Assembly: GCF_932274485.2 (NCBI RefSeq)
Contig: NC_065882.2
Coordinates: 12,569,390 to 12,633,389, forward strand
DNA length: 64,000 bases
Direction: 5' to 3'
Origin: Patella vulgata
Taxonomy: Eukaryota > Mollusca > Gastropoda > Patellidae
The notes beneath the pieces were generated by a model, which worked only from the letters and a program-made list of their open reading frames with translations, searched no databases and had not been told where the DNA came from. A program made the position numbers and the translations under genes. Shown one piece after another: positions 21,405-33,386 of the stretch. Positions within the stretch are counted from its first letter, which is position 1, and each line of letters begins with the position of its first letter.

Positions 21405-23995
21405 TGTCAAAACGTCATTGTAGTGTGGTATAACAAGTCATCCCGTAGGATTTGTATGCTAAAATTGATTTTTTTTTGTTGTTTTGGGTTGGTGTTGGAC
21501 CAAGCTATTCAAAAATGTTGGGGTTCAAATTTTCCGACCCCTTTTCCCCCCTGGGAGAGGCATTTTTGAAATGGGGACCCCTATGAATGAGGCCATGGCT
21601 ATCTCCGCCAATAATGGTTGGATTTTCATGATCTGAAGTTCATTCTCGTGTTTTTTCATCATGACGATCCCATCTATGATACACTTAAAGCGATTGGAAG
21701 TAATTTTCATTGGGGAATACCAATTTCCGGTGACAAATTTGGATTGATTTCAGCCAATAATTTGTAGATTTTCATGATCTGAAGTTTATTCTGTTTTTTT
21801 TTTTATTTTTCATCAGGCCGACCCCATCTATGATACACTTAAAGCGAATAGAAGTAGTTTCTATTGACTTCCGGTGGGGAATGCCAATTTCCGGTGTCAA
21901 ACTGGGATTGATTTCAGCCGATAATCATGGGATTTTCATGATCTGAAGTTCATTCTGGGGTTTGTTCATCATGCTGACCCCATTCTAGGGTTCCAATTTT
22001 GACCGCTCTGGGAGGAGGGGGGGGGCCTTTGTGAAATCCGGACCCCTCTGACCGAGTCCATGGCAATTTCTACCAACAATGGTTGGATTTTCATAATCTG
22101 AAGTTCATTCTGGGGTTTTGCCATCTATGATACACTTAAAGCAAATTGGAGGAGTTTTCATTGAATTCCGGTGGGGAATACCAATTTACGGTGTCTCAGT
22201 CTACCACTTTTTGTGGATTTTGAAGCATGGTAAAATGATTAATATGGTCACTTTTGGGTGACTGGAATGTTCTGTCATGAGATTCAAGACACTTTGACAT
22301 TTGTAATAAGTAAACAAGTCTAATATCAAAAACAAAAAGAATCTTAACAAGCAAGATCCTATCTTAGAAATAAATATATATCAATTATTCATCATCCTCG
22401 TCCTCCTGTACACACCTATATTATTGGTACGGTCCCTATCAAAACACACACAGAAAGATGTATAAGGCAGACTGCATCGCCCTGTGAGTTCAATTACAGC
22501 ACGATGGGCAGGCAGTTTAAGATTCGGCACAGGAACATAAATGCCCTTGTCCAACTGCTTTTGTTAAATGGCAGGAAGATTCAGGGATCGGGTTAGGTAC
22601 GACTTGTCGCGTATCGCGGTGTACTTTGTTCCTGTGATATGGGGCGAAAATGCAGCACGAGTCAGTGGAAGCATCTCTCTCTCAACCATGTTTCCTGAAC
22701 TGAGCAATTGCCATCTAAGTGCCGGTAGGTTTAATGGAACAGATGAAGAGTAGACTTGGCAGGCAAATCTCTCCAATTCCTTGACCTGCGAAGGCAAGTC
22801 ACCCTTCTCCAAACTTCTTGAAACAGATGATAATGGGGTCATCACCATCAGGCTTCATGTATGCACCAGCCCTTGAGACTTATGATTTCCAATGACACCC
22901 ACTCGCTCGATCACATCTATCTCTAGATCTCTGTGTTTTGTGGCCTTCTCGGTTACAAACTTGAGATGACTGCTAATACCGAGACGACCTGGGAGACAAG
23001 GTCCATGAGAATTGCGAGGGCATCGGCGTCACGTGACCAAACACATGCTTCCTGCCAGTAACTCTCAGTTACAGATGCAAGATCTAAGAGTTTCTCAATG
23101 ATGAGAACCCTGTGTGATGTAGCCTGCTGTATCAAACAGGCTAGGATATGCTGTTGAAGGACCAAAGGCTCAACCAGTGTCATATGCTAGCCTGGTTGAT
23201 ACAGCACAGGCTACACCACCCAAAGTTCTTATCATTTATGCTATGGCTGTACGTCAGAGTATGAAGACAACATCAAGCATGTAGAAACTCCCTGGCCTAC
23301 AAGTGACATTCACCATGCGAATTGACTCAGAAGCCACAAAAAGTGGTACTGCTTGATAGATTTCTCTAAACTGAAATCGATCCGAGTTTGACACCGGAAT
23401 ACTTCCATTCGCTTGAAGTGTATCATACAAGGGGGCGGTATGATGAAGAAAAACACCAAGAATGAACTTCAGATCATAAAAATCCAAAGATTATTGGCTG
23501 AAATCAATCAGAATTTGACACCGGAAATTGGTATTCCCCACCGCAAGTCAATGGAATCTACTTAAGTGTATCATAGATGGGGTCGGCCTGATGAAATAAA
23601 AACCAGAATAAACTTCAGATCATGAAAATCCAAAGATTATTGGCTGAAATCAATCTGAGTTTGACACCAGAAATTGGTATTCCCCACCGGAAGTCAATGA
23701 AAACTACTTCCAGTCGCTTAAGTGTACCATAGATGGGATCGGCATGATGAAAAACCATGATAATGGACTTCAAATCATGAAAATCCAACCATTATTGGCA
23801 GAGATAGCCATGTTCTCGTTCAGAGGGGTCCCGATTTCAAAAATGCCCCTCCCAGAGGGGTCAGAAAATTTGAACCCCAACATTTTTGGATAGCTTGGTC
23901 CCTAATCAACCCAAAACAACAAACAAATCAATTTTAGCATAAAAATCCTACGGGAGCTGTTTTGATGACATGTCATACCACACTATTGCATTGTT
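21405..23995. mobile_element. Large foldback DNA element with decayed coding centre
   Basis: Left arm (about 21405-22240) and right arm (about 23300-23995) are inverted copies. Each starts with GTGTGGTAT and CTAAAATTGATTT, runs through TTGGGGTTCAAATTTTC, and continues as 3-4 tandem units of about 165 bp (TTTTCATGATCTGAAGTT, ATACACTTAA, CCGGTGGGGAATACCAATTT). It may be one foldback transposon or two copies of one family meeting tail to tail. Confidence 0.7.
22480..23250 (-). pseudogene. Decayed coding remains inside the foldback element
   Basis: Minus-strand fragments read, in order, ASVTESYWQEACVWSRDADA, then MLPLTRAAFSPHITGTKYTA, then YVPVPNLKLPAHRAVIELT. These blocks recall a repeated, poorly characterised protein family common in mollusc and cnidarian genomes (PIN-like centre, LPxTxAA..HI..A.Y block, LPAPRAVIEL block). 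The assignment is from memory. The reading frame is no longer intact and no product is expected. Confidence 0.5.
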
Positions 23996-23999
23996 ATGA

Positions 24000-24470
24000 T
24001 GCGCCAGTTAATTCCCTTTACTATGACAAAAGAAATACAGTGCACGAAGCCCCGTCCTTTTGTTAAAAAAATGTCTAACTAATCATTTTAAAACATTTTT
24101 TTTTCAAATGAATAAAAATGGATCAAGAAATAGGCTATACCACCTCTCCTCATACAAGGAATATGAAATATAATTACAAACAGATTTAACACATTTATGA
24201 AATAATGGAAGATAAATTAAATCAAATAATTTTTATTAGATTAGAGAAAAAGAAGTGCCGGTATTTTATAACAGAAATGAAAACTGACAAGAAAAGAGAA
24301 CATCTCAAATATTGAAACCAATGGCGACATCAAAGTATTCATATTACAGATGTGAATTTTTTTTCGTGTCTGATTATCCATTCCGAATAGAAGCGATTTG
24401 GTTGAAAAACTATTAATTACAGCTGTTATTACCATGTATCTGTTAAACAGCGTAACAGTCATATAAAAAA
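24000..24470. other. Nothing recognised
   Basis: AT-rich, no supported feature. Confidence 0.35.
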
Positions 24471-24475
24471 AGGAG

Positions 24476-24808
24476 CACGGTGGCTAAGTGGGCAAGACGT
24501 TGGCTCGCTAGCCCAAATATCGCCGGTTCGATCCCGGTGTTGGCCGAGAAAGTTCATCGAGATTTTCCGGCGTGGTTTCCCCTTGTCAGTGGTGCAGGAC
24601 GGAAGGCCTGGCAAGCACAGCTGTCTAGTCTTTCTGATGGTACGAAAAACCGAGAACCCGTGTACACTTTGGCGTGCACGTAAAAGATCCTCTGGCGGTT
24701 GGAATTCGATATAAGAGTAGGCCGTAGCGCCACTGTCTGGACAAACGTTACCTCATAGCACACTGTATGGCATTAGCCCACTAAACCCCATTTCATTCAT
24801 TTCATAAA
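24476..24808 (+). repeat. SINE-B, full length
   Basis: Head GCACGGTGGCTAAGTGGGCA, B box GGTTCGATCCC. Core ends CATTAGCCC, then a deletion to ACTAAACCCCATTTC. Flanked by A-rich CATATAAAAAAAGG / CATAAAAAAAAGG. Confidence 0.9.
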
Positions 24809-24819
24809 AAAAAGGTTAA

Positions 24820-25660
24820 CAATCGGAATATATTCCTTTGTAGTCCAATAACATTAACACCAATCCTTTAAATAAAACATTAGTCTTTATAAGATGGAAA
24901 CAAAAGACAACGAGAAATGAATATTATACAGTAGGATGCACATATATTTTGTGTGTGGGGGGGTGTGTGTAAATTGATATTCACGTTTCTCTTAACTTAA
25001 TGCTTACTAGTTTTGTATACATTTTACGGCATGTAATTTAATCACGCTAACATAAACTCTCACACACAATCAAATATTAATAACCAAATACCACGAGTTT
25101 AACGCCCACTCGACAAACACTCGGCCATTAGGTCTACAGGACCATTTGGTATCTGCAATAAGTTTATCGGCTTTGGTCTTTTTCATTTCCATAGACTGAA
25201 CATGTATGCCATTTGGTCTCTCCAATGCCGCCTGAAATATGTGAACAATTAGCAGTATATATAGGGCAATATATAGAATCTTTGTATGCTATGAATATGT
25301 ATGCCATTTGGTCTCTCCAATGCATCTTGTATTTCATTGTTTGCTTGAAAGAGTTAAAACAAATATTACATATGAAAACATATTTTATCGGAGGTAGAAC
25401 CTGGTTTAAATTGTTGTCAGAATATGCTCTTTCACTTAAATATGTGAAAAATTAACAGTAAGGCAATATATAGTACCTTTGTTGGAAGTATTTTCTGAAA
25501 TTCGCGACATTCAGAATCCACCTTTGGTCGAGGTACTTTCTCTTGTTGCTTCTGACAGCTGGAGTGACTTCGTCTGATGAATCTTTTTTTTCTCATAAAA
25601 GCTGAAGTGGCCTATAAAAAACGTTAAGAAATATATATGAACAATTTTTTTTTCAAATCT
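24820..25660. other. Mostly unassigned; short SINE-A-like tail near 25097-25150 and a 30-bp duplication
   Basis: GAGTTTAACGCCCACTCGAC resembles the SINE-A tail. TATGCCATTTGGTCTCTCCA occurs at about 25206 and 25299. Confidence 0.4.
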
Positions 25661-25675
25661 GAAGATCTATTCTAC

Positions 25676-26023
25676 CATTCTGATTAAAACACAGATCCTA
25701 TTTCGTTTCGTTTTTATAGTTCGTTTTACTTGTCTTTACTACACTTGGATCTGGAAGAGTTGTTATTTAACTCGTGTTCTGAATGGTGTCTCGCATAAGC
25801 CAATGAAACGATTTGTTACGGCGAGCTTTAGGCGTGTTTTTCACGGAACTGTGGGTAATCCACTAGTAACATCAATGCTGATTGGTTAATCAAAAGGGTC
25901 ATAAGTCGGTCTTTTGACCCCTGACATGACCTATCGCTATAACTTGTCAGATCTTCATGTAGTGTAGGCCATCGAAAGTATAAAAAACGAAACGAAATAT
26001 AGATCTGTATTTTAATCAGCTTG
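25676..26023 (+). mobile_element. MITE-M copy 3
   Basis: 348 bp, flanked by the 10-bp duplication TCTATTCTAC (25666-25675 and 26024-26033). TSDs of 8-10 bp with long TIRs are typical of Mutator-like elements; hAT (8 bp) is the alternative. Confidence 0.9.
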
Positions 26024-26091
26024 TCTATTCTACCGTAGAGTATCCCGACGACATTCGCTGTGTTTTAGTTTATTGAAACATTTAGTACGAA

Positions 26092-26451
26092 GTGGTCAAA
26101 AGGGCGACGTCGCAATATAATTATATCACTGTTGAAAAAATCGACATTTTCAGAAATCGACAAGTTGACGACAAAAAATCCTATAAAATTAATCAAGTCA
26201 AACATTTGTACCACGAGATCATGGCTCGTAATAAATGTAGCCTAATGGGAAAGATTTCATGCAAACATAAAAATATGTTAAATGAAATAAACAACATAGA
26301 TATATATCGACAGAACGTCACCAATTACAGAATATTTCAATCTTCCTTCTCGAATACGATAAAAACTGTTTGCGGTTTTCTGTTTCCATCAAATCATTTA
26401 CAACAACAAATTGATTGTAAATTCCCAAACAAAATTAGCCGCAAAGATTAA
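26092..26451 (+). other. 119-codon open frame, unassigned
   Basis: Lys/Asn/Ile-rich product without signal peptide, membrane segment or familiar motif, lying just right of MITE-M copy 3. Composition matches AT-rich non-coding DNA. Could be a chance frame or a host exon; no splice evidence favours the latter. Confidence 0.15.
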
Positions 26452-26695
26452 ATTTCCAAGCTAATCAAATTAGCCATTTGTTATACGTCCAAATTCATAA
26501 AGTAGACGTATATTGCAGTCACCCCATGTGTGTGTGTGTGTAGGAGGGGGGGGGGGTCGTCTACAGACGCAAACATTAAATTTCCAAGCTAATCAAATTA
26601 GCCATTTGTTATACGTCCAAATTCATAAAGTAGACGTATATTGCAGTCACCCCATGTGTGTGTGAGTGTTGGAGGGGGGGGGGGGTCGTCTACAG
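26450..26695. repeat. Tandem duplication, about 122-bp unit
   Basis: AAATTTCCAAGCTAATCAAA, TAGCCATTTGTTATACGTCC, GTAGACGTATATTGCAGTCA, (TG)n and G-run, TCGTCTACAGAC occurs twice. Confidence 0.88.
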
Positions 26696-26739
26696 ACCTC
26701 TCAATTCTTAATCGATCATCTTGAAAACTTTTCATACGT

Positions 26740-27590
26740 ATTCCTTATATCCTAAGGATTACCTCTATTTTTGGTGGGTGTCTGTGTTTCGCCTACAGGA
26801 CTTTATTGTTTTTTGATGATTGTCCGACTCCCAGGGGCAGAGCCACACCCATTATTTCATTGTGTGTCTGTGTGTTGTCTACAAGCCACAATTCTCAATG
26901 GGTCGTCTTGGAACTAGTCTTGGGCAGAGCCACGCCCAACTTTTGTATTTAGCGCCCAAAGGCCACAATTCTGAATGGATTATCTTGGAACATGGTATAT
27001 TTATTCCTTATACCCTAAGGACAACAACTACTGATTTTGGTGTAGGACCCCCCCCCCCCCCACACACACACACACACACACCCCATTTGGGCGTGTCACA
27101 CCCACTTTTTGTTAATATTTTGTCTGTAAATGATATACAGGTTGCGATTATTAAAAGATTTGGATCCAATTCGTAATCATCCATCACAGGGTTGTACCTA
27201 TTTATATTGGTCCATGTCAAACTCCCAGGGGCAGAGTCGCGCCCACTTTTTGTGTTTTTTGTCTACACTCTGAAATTCTGAATGGATCATCTTGGAACTT
27301 GGCATATTTATTCCTTATACTGTTATTTATTTTGGTGCATGTCTCGACCCCAACCACTTTTTAGTCTGTAAATACTCTACAGGTTGCAATAATTAACAGA
27401 TTTTGTTCAAATTCAGCATATCAATCATTTCTATAACAGGTTGGTATACTTATTTATATTATTCCATATTCAACCCCCAGGGGCAGAGCCACGCCCAAAT
27501 TTGGTATTTATCGTCTACAGACTGCAATTCTGAATAGATAATCTTGGAACTTTGCATATGTATTTCTTATACCGTAAAGATAGCATGCCC
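26740..27590. repeat. Degenerate tandem series, about 130-250-bp units
   Basis: Recurrent blocks: CCAGGGGCAGAGCCACGCCC, GTCTACA, AATTCTGAATGGATCATCTT, GGAACTTGGCATATTTATTC. Four or more diverged units. Confidence 0.75.
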
Positions 27591-27598
27591 CGACCCCC

Positions 27599-27682
27599 TG
27601 AGAGAGAGGTTATTTTGGGACTAACATATGGTTCAATTTTACTTCTATAATTCGCTTGCACATACGGGTTCTTTGCTTGAAT
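27599..27682 (-). repeat. SINE-A 3' fragment
   Basis: AG run, GACTAACATATGGTTCAATT, TTCGCTTGCACATACGGG. Confidence 0.75.
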
Positions 27683-27892
27683 GCCACTGACAAAAAACAG
27701 GAGCACAACTCACATCAAGCCAATCGAAACTGACAAAAAACTGCTTATTCGTGGGCAAATAAAATTGTCCCGACAAAATCTATTTCTTCAACAGAGTAGA
27801 CTAAAGGTGCTACCCACACTAAGAGCCCGATTTCTATTAAATATCAAAATTAATGTTTTGAATTAAAATAAACGACCTATGGTATGGTTGAA

Positions 27893-28085
27893 ACAGTCAA
27901 TAAACACTGGTTAATCTAAGTGAGGAAAGAGACAGACAGAGATCTTGAATGAAAAACGAGTCGAAACTAAACGTGTAAGAGGTGATCAAATTATTGTATT
28001 TTGATATAGACGTGATCGATATAATAAATTGATTATACTGTAGACAGATCAATTTGGGTCTATCACATAAAATAAAGTCAACGTT
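27893..28085 (-). repeat. Dispersed ~180-bp repeat, copy 3 (inverted)
   Basis: Reverse complement of copy 1: GATCTTGAATGAAAAACGA, ATTATTGTATTTTGATATAG, CAGATCAATTTGGG. Confidence 0.75.
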
Positions 28086-28218
28086 TCTTTCTTGACCTTA
28101 GTGCTTTGATATAGTAATCTCTTAATCAGAGAGAGAAAGGTGGGGGTGGGGGGTCTGTAACATCCACTTAACTTGAAGTCTAAAAAAATTGTTTATTTTC
28201 ATTCCATTGATTTAATTG

Positions 28219-28415
28219 GGAGAGAGAGAGAGGGAGAGAGAGAGGGGGTAACGTTCACTCGACACAAACTAGGTCATTTCGGTACTAACACATGGTTCAA
28301 TTTTATTTTTATAATTCGCTTGCGTGTAGGGGTCTTTAGCTGTGGGAGGAAACCGGAGGACCCGGAGAAACCCCACGAGGTTGAACAGGCGATCCTACTC
28401 CTGGGTATAAAAGAG
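28219..28415 (-). repeat. SINE-A, head missing
   Basis: GGGTAACGTTCACTCGACAC through the core to GGCGATCCTACTCCTGGG. Confidence 0.85.
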
Positions 28416-28664
28416 GACCCGGAGAAAGCGATCAGGATTAAAGAGGCGATCGTGGCATTAAAATCAAATCAAATCAACCGTTCCTTCTATACAACCGTTT
28501 GTTTTAACGCAATGGCCTTTTTTTTCATTTCCTCTTTCTAATCCGACTGAATCCAAGCCGGTAGATTATCTACTGTGGCACAGGCTGGTTTAAAAGAATT
28601 AATCGTCAATCGTCAGTTGTAAATTTTGTTTCTTTTTGGAATCATACCCTCCACATACCATCGC

Positions 28665-28893
28665 TCTTTAAATTTATTCAGTTATTTTAGACATCTCGGA
28701 CAATATTGAAATCAAAATAATTTAATCTGTTCTCTGATGGTGTGTAGAAGTGCGTGCAGACACCATTTAGAATATGACCAGAGAGTCCGTTTCCAAATAT
28801 AGGTTGTTAAATTTCCGGGTAAAATTACCAAATCATCATTTTTCTGTTTCCTAAATTGTGATGACCGAGTCTTCTTTGTTTTCAAATAAATTT
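28665..28893 (-). repeat. Dispersed copy of the satellite's parent element (one monomer plus flank)
   Basis: On the minus strand a single diverged monomer (TTGAAAACAAAGAAGACTC, GGTCATCACAA) is followed by the same flank as at 4040-4190. There is no tandem array here. Confidence 0.75.
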
Positions 28894-29039
28894 CAGCTCG
28901 ACTATAGAAACCAATATATTCTAAACAAATTAAATGAAAATATCTATAATAGAAAATCAATCATCCGTCAGACTTCTATAAAATCCCCCACCAGGTCTCG
29001 CAAAGCTTCATCGGAATCCTTTATTGGAAGTTTCTTCTC

Positions 29040-29520
29040 CTGTATAGGGTGATGATCTCAAAGTCTACTCCTATCTATATGGCGATAACCATAACCTCTA
29101 CGTCTGTATAGGGTAATGATCTCAATGTCTACTTCTGTATAGGGTGATGATCTCAAAGTCTACTCCTATCTATATGGCGATAACCACAACCTCTACGTCT
29201 GTATAGGGTGATGATCGCAATGTCTACTTCTGTATAGGGTGATGATCTCAATGTCTACTTATGTATAGGGTGATGATCTCAAAGTCTACTCCTATCTATA
29301 TGGCGATAACCACAACCTCTACGTCTGTATAGGGTAATGATCTCAATGTCTACTTCTGTATAGGGTGATGATCTCAATGTCTACTTCTGTATAGGGTGGT
29401 GATCACAATGTCTTCTCCTGTATAAGGTGGTGATCACAATGTCTACACCTGTATAGGGTAATGATCACAATGTCTTATCCTGTATAGGGTAATGATCTCA
29501 ATATCGTCTCCCATATAGAG
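29040..29520. repeat. Tandem array, about 31-bp unit with higher-order pattern
   Basis: Unit TGTATAGGGTGATGATCTCA plus ATGTCTACTTC. Some units are interleaved with CTATCTATATGGCGATAACC and ACAACCTCTACGT, giving a longer period of roughly 90-125 bp. Confidence 0.9.
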
Positions 29521-29815
29521 TAGTGGGTGATCAGACCATTATGGAAAAATAATTATACCTGACGACTGGATAAATCATTGCCCACGCCCAGGATATTGAC
29601 ACCATGTTTCCACCACCACATCCTGGTCCTGGATACCCCATCCCCTTCACTCCAGGGATAGAAGATATACCACATCACTCATGCCGGGGTTATAAGATGT
29701 ATTCATGCCCGGTCTTTAGCAGGGGAGAAACAGAAGCCGGGGAGAATCCATGGAAGTAAGGAGAGACGATCCTATTTCTTGACACATTGGATCCATCGTG
29801 TCATGTTCAGTATGA

Positions 29816-30035
29816 CACTGGCTCCCTAACCAAAACGGGGTTTTTGGTGGTCTAGTGGTTTAATGCGTGCGCGTGAAATCATAAGGTCTGTCACTGAATC
29901 AAGTGTTGTGGTTTCGATTGCCCGCTTGTATGTGGCAAGGACTAGGGTCGTCTGTCCAACCCCGTAGTTTTTCTCCGGGTCCTCCGGTTTCCTCCCACTA
30001 TTAAAGACCCCTACGCGCAAGCGAATTATCATTAT
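29816..30035 (+). repeat. SINE-A, second-head subfamily, truncated at both ends
   Basis: ACTGGCTCCCTAACCAAAAC then a different tRNA-like A-box region TGGTGGTCTAGTGGTTTAA. The core stops at GCGAATTATC. Same junction as the dimeric copy at 37154. Confidence 0.8.
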
Positions 30036-30126
30036 TATAACACCACTTATGACTTGCGGAGTTCAAATATTTAACCATATATGTCTCTACCTTATATTCA
30101 CAATTTTCTTCACATATGTTTTAAAT

Positions 30127-30128
<2 letters not shown>

Positions 30129-30158
<30 letters not shown>

Positions 30159-30408
30159 TGGGGTCTAACGTCCACTCGACACAAACTAGGTCATTTCGGG
30201 ACTAACATAAGGTTTAATTTTGTTTCAATAATTCGCTTGCGCGTAGGGGTCTTTAGCAGTGGGAGGACCCGGAGAAAACCCACGAGGTTGGACAGGCGAC
30301 CCTAATCCTTGTCACGTATAACCGGGGATTCGAAACCACGCCAGTTGACTCAATGATAGGCCTTATGATACAGCGCACATGCTAACCATTCGGCCATCCA
30401 ACCCCCCC
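30129..30408 (-). repeat. SINE-A, full length, 13-bp TSD
   Basis: ATGTTTTAAATGA at 30116-30128 and 30409-30421. Confidence 0.93.
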
Positions 30409-30544
30409 ATGTTTTAAATGAATATATGATTGGAGTGTACTGATATTATAATCGCAGTTTTATGCCATTTTCTTTTAACTGGACCTTGCTGGGTGTAAGA
30501 CCATTAAGTCGGTTTTGATTTATGAGTACTAGGTTATTGACATT

Positions 30545-30665
30545 TTGTATCGATTTCAAAGTCCGGGGTAAAGTTAAACTGTTAAGTAGTTCGATAAGTT
30601 TTCAAGTATCTGGCGAATCAATAACATGCTAGTTTGTTGTGCTACGATTTAAATGTCATAGTTTG
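30545..30665 (-). repeat. Dispersed repeat, empty site for the 18891 SINE
   Basis: On the minus strand reads GAAAACTTATCGAACTACTT without interruption; AGTTCGATAAGT lies at 30588-30599 on the plus strand. Confidence 0.8.
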
Positions 30666-30883
30666 TACATTTGTCACATGAAGACGACAGGTTGCAGGAC
30701 TCAGGTACCGGTATCGGTACTTCATATAGAGCTTTCCATGACACTTATCAATACAACCCAGTTGATTGTGGTCTAAAACAGCTAGTACGTACGTACTATG
30801 GACCAGGGACCGGCCATGAGGTCACCGCAGTCATATTTGAATTCTGACGTTATATGAAAAATTAAAGTCCGTCAATCGATGCG

Positions 30884-31165
30884 CGGGGGGGGGGGGGGGG
30901 TTGGATGGCTGAATGGTTAGCGTGCGCGCGCTGTATCATAAAGTCTGTCATTGAGTCGACTGGCGTGGTTTCGAATCCCCGGTTGTACGTGGCAAGGAGT
31001 AGGGTCGCCTGTCCAACCTCGAGGGTTTTCTCCGGGGCCTCCGGTTTCCTCCCACTGCTAAAGACCCCTACGCGCAAGCGAATTATGTAAATAAAATTAA
31101 ACCATGTTAGTCCCGAAATGACCTAGATTGTGTCGAGTGGACGTTAAACCCCATTTCTCTCTCTC
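30884..31165 (+). repeat. SINE-A, full length, 12-bp TSD
   Basis: TCAATCGATGCG at 30872-30883 and 31166-31177. A G-run precedes GGTTGGATGGCTGAATGGTT. Confidence 0.95.
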
Positions 31166-31329
31166 TCAATCGATGCGAATTTAATTGTCTAAAGAACAAG
31201 TATGTCAAGTGGAGCATACGGGAATTGGCGAAGCCTTACGCTTTTTAAGAGCAACGTACCAAGAAGGAAAACAACAACAACAACAAGTTTACCAAGTGTA
31301 TGAATACAGTTCCGGTTTAAAAATACACT

Positions 31330-31625
31330 ACCTCTTTAAGCTGAACCTGTATGGAAACAGTTCCTGGTTTTAAAAACATACCCTGCTTCTTTAAGTCGAA
31401 CCTATTATAAAATACCCTGGAAGTTTAAACCGAACCTGTATGGAAACAGTTCCTGGTTCAAAAATATCCTGCTTCTTTAAGTCGAACCTGTTATAAAATA
31501 CCCTGCTCCTTTAAGCCGAACCTGTTATAAAATACCCTCTCCTTTAAGCCGAACCTGTTATAAAATACCCCGCTCCTTTAAGCCGAACCTGTTATAAAAT
31601 ACCCTGCTTCTTAAAGCCGAACCCG
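31330..31625. repeat. Tandem array, about 34-bp unit
   Basis: CTTTAAGCCGAACCTGTTAT plus AAAATACCCTGCTC, with early longer units containing GTATGGAAACAGTTCCTGGT. Confidence 0.88.
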
Positions 31626-31949
31626 AATTAATACGACGTAAATCAACTGTTAACAAATGATACAATCTTTCACAATTAACCGGAATCAACTGATATGTTA
31701 AGAGATTTGTGTAGAGCTTTATAATGGCCTGTCGACTATCGTACAATCATTACACCACGAATTCGATATACTAATATTCTCTTTCTCACTTAAAGCGCGT
31801 ATGGCTCTATTCTTTGGAACCTTGGAATAGTCGGAAATGGTTCTAGAAGCACATATTTATTTTAATATTAATGGCATATGAATGTATATGAAGTGCGGTG
31901 GCTGATGAGGGACATGAAAAATAATTTTCATTTATTTCATTTACTTTGC

Positions 31950-32130
31950 ACTAAAGTCAATTTTAATATAATTTGTTTTTTTTGCCATTTTCACCGAAGT
32001 CTATTATAATTTTCACCTAAGTGATTTTTAATATAATTTGTTTTTCTTAATTTTCAACCCAGTCAATTTTAATATAATTTGTTTTCGATAATTTTTACCC
32101 CAGTCAATTTTAATTTTCGCCCGAACCATT
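31950..32130. repeat. Degenerate AT-rich tandem array, about 55-bp unit
   Basis: AGTCAATTTTAATATAATTT and GTTTTT..TTTTCACC, three to four copies. Confidence 0.7.
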
Positions 32131-32452
32131 TATTCATTTATTTTATGTTTTATAATATTTATAATTATCACCCAAGGATTCAATTCTCTCAATCCAATCC
32201 CAAAATTAGTGATAATCTTTGAAAAATTTCCAACTGACAAGGGATCTTTTGTGAGTTTGTGTTGTTAAATTTATAAATTTTAAGATAACTTTTAATAATA
32301 ATCATTTACAAGACATTTACTTTATATTTGGCGCAGTCAGTAATATGGATTATAGAAACAATCTCAACTCTTCGGGAAATTTTTTTATTGTGTTCGCAAA
32401 TTCTTGACTCAAAATCAAAACTATATAAGATACACAACTAAGGTTTTTCTAG

Positions 32453-32668
32453 CACTTCGCCCGCGGTGTTGGCTGAGGAAGTTTCTCGCCTCCATCGAAT
32501 GTAATATCGCAGACAAGTTGTCTTAGTTTAGTATGCGCAGGATCCTTGCACAGTACCCGGAGTCAACTCAGGAGGTTCAGAAGACCTACGAGCCACATAC
32601 GCTCACACCAGGGTTCGAAACCACGTCCTCAATACCGAGGCGATCGGTCAGCTAGACCACAAAGCACG
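32453..32668 (-). repeat. Another tRNA-headed SINE-like unit
   Basis: Minus strand: TTTGTGGTCTAGCTGACCGA (A-box-like) and GTGGTTTCGAACCC (B box), then a body unlike SINE-A or SINE-B. Single copy in the window. Confidence 0.5.
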
Positions 32669-32686
32669 ATACTCTAGACCACTAGA

Positions 32687-32961
32687 GAGAGAGAAAAATG
32701 GGGTTTAATGTCCACTCGACACAAACTAGGTCATTTCGGGACGAACATATGGTTTTAATTTTATTTCAATAATTCGCTTCCGCGTAGGGGTCTTTAGTAG
32801 TGGGAGGAAACCGGAGGACCCGGAGAAAACCCACGAGGATTAGATAGGCGACCCTACTCCTTGTCACGTACAACCGGGGATTAGAAACCACGCCAGTTGA
32901 CCCAATGACAGGCTTTATGATACAGCGAGCACGTGCAAACCATTCGGCCATCCAACCCCCC
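32687..32961 (-). repeat. SINE-A, full length, 16-bp TSD
   Basis: ACTCTAGACCACTAGA at 32671-32686 and 32962-32977. Confidence 0.95.
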
Positions 32962-32999
32962 ACTCTAGACCACTAGAACATCCCCCAACCCGAGCCCCG

Positions 33000-33380
33000 C
33001 CAGTTGAACCCCATTTGATTTCCCTTGAAATACCCCCTTTAGACAGTTAGTTAGATAACAACACCATTTACTCGACAAATTGTTCCTACTCTAGATGTTC
33101 GGTGATGATCTCGTTATCAACGTCATTGTTCAACCGTTGATATAATTGGTGAACACGCACAACATAAATACAGTATCTATTTCTGACAATAAAACATCGA
33201 TTTAGAAATCGAAAGTAGTAATTACATGACAACAGAACTTACACCCAGTAAATTATTCAGATAACAATAGAAATAAATATAGATATTAAATTGTTCTATA
33301 ATTACTGTGTATGACATTCAAGCAAAGTTACGCATCATGAACATTGATGGTAATTATGCCACCATCACATAAACGTAACG
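33000..33380. other. Nothing recognised
   Basis: No supported feature. Confidence 0.35.
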
Positions 33381-33386
33381 TTTACA

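Noticed and set aside
28173-28541. 122-codon frame, and similar frames at 37127, 39192, 47838, 49167, 50229, 56247 and 56324
   Set aside because: All lie in SINE-A or SINE-B copies and repeat the same pseudo-peptides (GVFSSGRKPEDPEKTHEVGQ, or the SINE-B equivalent). No product is implied.
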